Positions 23,543 to 25,949 of a stretch of DNA of 25,949 nt are shown here, piece by piece. Each line of letters begins with the position of its first letter. Positions within the stretch are counted from its first letter, which is position 1. Location: positions 1 through 25,949 of the forward strand of contig CALNBV010000195.1 in assembly GCA_937874515.1 (NCBI GenBank), written 5' to 3'. This DNA comes from an uncultured Paenibacillaceae bacterium. Its GTDB lineage: Bacteria; Bacillota; Bacilli; Aneurinibacillales; Aneurinibacillaceae. The notes beneath the pieces were generated by a model. It was not told the DNA's origin and searched no databases. It saw only the letters and a list, made by a program, of their open reading frames with translations. The position numbers were made by a program, and so were the translations under genes.

Positions 23543-24215
23543 AGATTAATTGAAGAGATATTTTGTTATTCGATACGTACTGTGTATTATTCAAAAAAAC
23601 AATAGCATTCACTATGAAATTCTTGTCTGATTTATTTCGAGGAATAATAAATTGAAAGCCATTTAAAACCTCGGATTCATTGGGTGGAATGACAATGGGT
23701 TGTATGGATTGTATCCAATACTCACCTCTTCTAACATCCTTCTCCCATTCCTCTCCTTTTTTCATAAACACCCAACCATCCATTGCTCCATCTAACGTAT
23801 ATACCCCCATCGCTTCGACTGCATTTGGGGGTAAGATTTTACCGCTTAATTTAGCAAGACCTGGCGGGTCCATTCTAATACAAATCCATGGATTTTCTAA
23901 ATGTACATTACCTGTATTTTTCATATGCAAATTTGCATACACAATAACCTCTTCGTCATTCTGTGAAAACATTACCGTATAGTCTAAAAATATTTCAGCC
24001 TTCTGGTCCATTGTAAAGGTTCGAGACTCAGGTTCACTTTCCGATATTGCTTTTGTTTCCGTGATGACCTGTGTTTCTTTGACTTCTTTGAGGGACGCCA
24101 TTTCCTTCCTGATTTCCTCTAGCTCGGCTTTTTGCTTCTTTAATTCATTACGATATTTATCTACATCACCTTGCCATTGTTTCATCAATTTATTGATGAT
24201 ATCGTTTTGGGACAT
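23541..24215 (-). CDS. Unrecognised protein: coiled coil plus beta-rich domain
   Basis: A 224-residue soluble protein I do not recognise. From the ATG at 24215 the first 25 residues (MSQNDIINKLMKQWQGDV) are helical, then residues about 20-50 (YRNELKKQKAELEEIRKEMASLKE region) form a heptad-like coiled coil. A Glu/Thr-rich linker follows, then about 155 residues of alternating beta strands with NTGNVHLENPWICIRMDPPG and IIPRNKSDKNFIVNAIVFLN segments, resembling an immunoglobulin-like or CARDB-like fold that ends in a strand. AAGGAGGG lies 6-7 bases before this ATG; the open frame starts at 24236 but has no better site. It lies 31 bases downstream of the PAP2 gene. There is no signal peptide or membrane segment. 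Confidence 0.75.
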   Translation of the reverse strand: MSQNDIINKLMKQWQGDVDKYRNELKKQKAELEEIRKEMASLKEVKETQVITETKAISESEPESRTFTMDQKAEIFLDYTVMFSQNDEEVIVYANLHMKNTGNVHLENPWICIRMDPPGLAKLSGKILPPNAVEAMGVYTLDGAMDGWVFMKKGEEWEKDVRRGEYWIQSIQPIVIPPNESEVLNGFQFIIPRNKSDKNFIVNAIVFLNNTQYVSNNKISLQLI

Positions 24216-24246
24216 GCTTTTCCCTCCTTCCCTCATGATGTTACTA

Positions 24247-24894
24247 TCATTTTATGAGGGAAGAAGATAAATAGACGTTTCTTTTTCCAATATGAAAAGC
24301 AAAAATGCATGCCATGAGCCAGAAACCACCTGCTGCAAAACCTGCTACAACGTCTGTGGGATAATGCACCCCTAAATAAATACGGCTTAAACCAATAGCG
24401 AATGGCAATAGATAACATACAAGCAAAGATATTGTTCGAGGTATCATTCCTTTAAACAAACGCCATAAAATAAAACCAACCATTCCATAAAAAACAAAAG
24501 AATTCATAGCATGTCCACTGGGAAAGCTATACCCTCCCGCTTCTACTAAATGAACCAATTCTGGACGACTCCGATGGAAAAATAATTTCAACCCCTCATT
24601 TAAGAGAACACTTCCAGCAATGGCAATCAGCAATAAAAGGGATTCTCGTTTCATGTGAAGTTTCGTGAATAATAACAAAGCAAATAGTATTCCCAGAGGA
24701 ATCATAAATTTGCCTGATCCTAATTCAGTAAGGAACACTACACCTTTTGTAAAAGAAGGGGTCGCAAACTGGTTAATCCACTCATAGATTGCCTGATCTA
24801 CTATGAAGGATTCATTTGCATACACACCTGTTGCAATATATGCAAAGAAGGAAAGAAATAACAAACTGAATAGTAAACCAATAATTATAACCAT
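24247..24894 (-). CDS. PAP2 family membrane phosphatase
   Basis: A 215-residue polytopic membrane protein with about six helices. The three phosphatase signatures are complete: KLFFHRSRP (103-111), PSGH (125-128), and SRIYLGVHYPTD (170-181, with H177 and D181). Members of this length in Firmicutes act on undecaprenyl pyrophosphate or phosphatidylglycerophosphate at the outer face of the membrane; which one cannot be read here. GGAGAAGAG precedes the ATG. It lies 28 bases downstream of a penicillin-binding protein gene, which fits a role in recycling the lipid carrier of cell wall precursors. Confidence 0.93.
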   Translation of the reverse strand: MVIIIGLLFSLLFLSFFAYIATGVYANESFIVDQAIYEWINQFATPSFTKGVVFLTELGSGKFMIPLGILFALLLFTKLHMKRESLLLLIAIAGSVLLNEGLKLFFHRSRPELVHLVEAGGYSFPSGHAMNSFVFYGMVGFILWRLFKGMIPRTISLLVCYLLPFAIGLSRIYLGVHYPTDVVAGFAAGGFWLMACIFAFHIGKRNVYLSSSLIK

Positions 24895-24922
24895 ATACTC
24901 TTCTCCAATGACTTCTTTTAAC

Positions 24923-25949
24923 TCATTTTACCATCTTACTTAACCCTTGTATAATATCCCCGGTCACTTTAAGAACAGGTTTGCTATTACTGTTGGCTAC
25001 ATTTTGTGCTACAACGGCTACAGCATAACGGGGCTTTTCAACTGGAGCATATCCTACAAACCATAAATTATAATTAGCTTCGCCAATTTGGGCAGTTCCT
25101 GTTTTTCCTGCAACTTTCCATGGTAAACTCCTCAATGATTGAGCTGTCCCTTTCTCTACTACCCCACCCATAAATTTACGCAATACCTTTAGAGTTTCTG
25201 GTTTTAAGGCAGCGTCAGGGATGTCTCGGTCTTCAAAGGTATAAAAATTGGACCCATTTTTATATTGAATAGAATCAACCCCTCTCACTTCACGGGCTTT
25301 TCCGTCTCCCGCAATGATTGCGGCCATTGACGCAGCTGCTAAAGGAGTGATTTGTACATCCCTTTGCCCGATAGCTGTCTGAATTAACACACCTTCATCG
25401 TCTTGTGGAGATTGGGAGGTATAGATTTGTCCCTTTTGTTCACGAGAAAATTGCTGAAAAGCCCCAATTTTTTGGAAGGGGTCTTTTTCCCAACCTAATG
25501 TTTCCGTTACACCTAAACGCCGGGCATATTCTATTATTTTCTTTGGTCCTACTTTTTTCGCAACTTCAGCAAAGGTGATATTACAGGATTGGGCAAAGGC
25601 TTCTTCAAAAGTAAGATCCCCGTGCCCTCCCTCCTTCCAACAGGTAAAACCATATTTCCCATACTTCCCTTTACAAAGAAAATGGTCTTGGGGTTTTACA
25701 ATCCCCTCTTCAAGGGCAGCAGCTGCTACCACGATTTTAAATACAGAACCAGGGGTCATACGATTTAAAGCATGATTCTCCAATCCTTTTTGAAGAAGAA
25801 GAGCATCTTTTCGAGTTTCTTCATTTTCTGGGGTAAATTCGGGCCTTGAAACCATTGCTAATACTTTTCTTGTGGAAACATCAAGAATAACCCCTGCACC
25901 TTCCTGAATGCCACTGGCATTAAAAGCGTCTTCAGCGATTTTTTGCATG
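24923..25949 (-). CDS. Class B penicillin-binding protein, transpeptidase part (5' end beyond window)
   Basis: The 341 visible residues form a penicillin-binding transpeptidase domain that cross-links peptidoglycan outside the membrane. The active-site motifs are SVFK (S68/K71 in TPGSVFK), S-C-N (121-123) and KTGTAQ (from about 282). The visible ATG at 25948 is only an internal methionine: the sequence there (MQKIAEDAF) fits the TIDxxMQ-type start of the domain, and the membrane anchor and dimerisation domain must lie upstream, outside the window. Relatives include MrdA/PbpH and sporulation class B proteins; the specific member cannot be decided. It continues into the PAP2 gene with a 28-base gap. 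Confidence 0.93.
   Translation of the reverse strand, partial: MQKIAEDAFNASGIQEGAGVILDVSTRKVLAMVSRPEFTPENEETRKDALLLQKGLENHALNRMTPGSVFKIVVAAAALEEGIVKPQDHFLCKGKYGKYGFTCWKEGGHGDLTFEEAFAQSCNITFAEVAKKVGPKKIIEYARRLGVTETLGWEKDPFQKIGAFQQFSREQKGQIYTSQSPQDDEGVLIQTAIGQRDVQITPLAAASMAAIIAGDGKAREVRGVDSIQYKNGSNFYTFEDRDIPDAALKPETLKVLRKFMGGVVEKGTAQSLRSLPWKVAGKTGTAQIGEANYNLWFVGYAPVEKPRYAVAVVAQNVANSNSKPVLKVTGDIIQGLSKMVK

Overview
The window looks like chromosomal DNA of a low-GC, endospore-forming member of the Bacillales. The evidence is AT-rich coding DNA with strong AGGAGG-type ribosome sites, T-tailed hairpin terminators, a complete Bacillus-style dctB-dctS-dctR-dctA sensing and transport set, and motifs matching the mother-cell sporulation sigma factor K (AC, 16-17 bases, CATAnnnTA) in front of several genes. 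The species cannot be named from sequence alone. There is no RNA gene, CRISPR array or insertion sequence that I can support, and no gap between genes exceeds about 140 bases.

Region 1 (1-4375): a truncated GT4 glycosyltransferase on the minus strand, then on the plus strand a SAM methyltransferase with its own terminator, and a tightly overlapping rfbF-rfbG-reductase trio that makes a CDP-linked 6-deoxyhexose. The first 99 bases are a 32-bp inverted repeat that destroys the GT4 reading frame and looks like an assembly fold-back.

Region 2 (4391-15629, all minus): the core glycan locus. Transcription runs from gmd (GDP-mannose 4,6-dehydratase) through a GT4 enzyme, four consecutive GT61-family glycosyltransferases and a methyltransferase, then manC, manA and a GT8 enzyme. 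Two of the GT61 enzymes and the methyltransferase carry the same N-terminal DUF4214-like module of about 140 residues, each starting with TTG at the same alignment position. Sigma-K-like promoters lie before manC and, more weakly, before gmd. With the spore-type proteins next door, this suggests a spore-surface glycan or glycoprotein modification locus. Phosphomannomutase and a dedicated GDP-4-keto-6-deoxymannose reductase are not in the window.

Region 3 (15698-18717): a cysteine-rich, beta-rich spore-surface-like protein (minus) diverges from a two-gene plus-strand unit. That unit encodes a protein resembling a catalytically degenerate Amidase_3 domain with a Pro/Asn/Gln-rich tail, and a JAMM (M67-type) metallopeptidase. 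The plus-strand unit has a near-perfect sigma-K promoter.

Region 4 (18716-23450, minus): dctS, dctR, dctA and dctB, for sensing and importing C4-dicarboxylates. DctB is a TRAP-type binding protein with no TRAP permease nearby, as expected for a co-sensor of DctS.

Region 5 (23513-25949, minus): the transpeptidase part of a class B penicillin-binding protein running off the window edge, a PAP2 membrane phosphatase and an unrecognised coiled-coil protein ending at a strong terminator.
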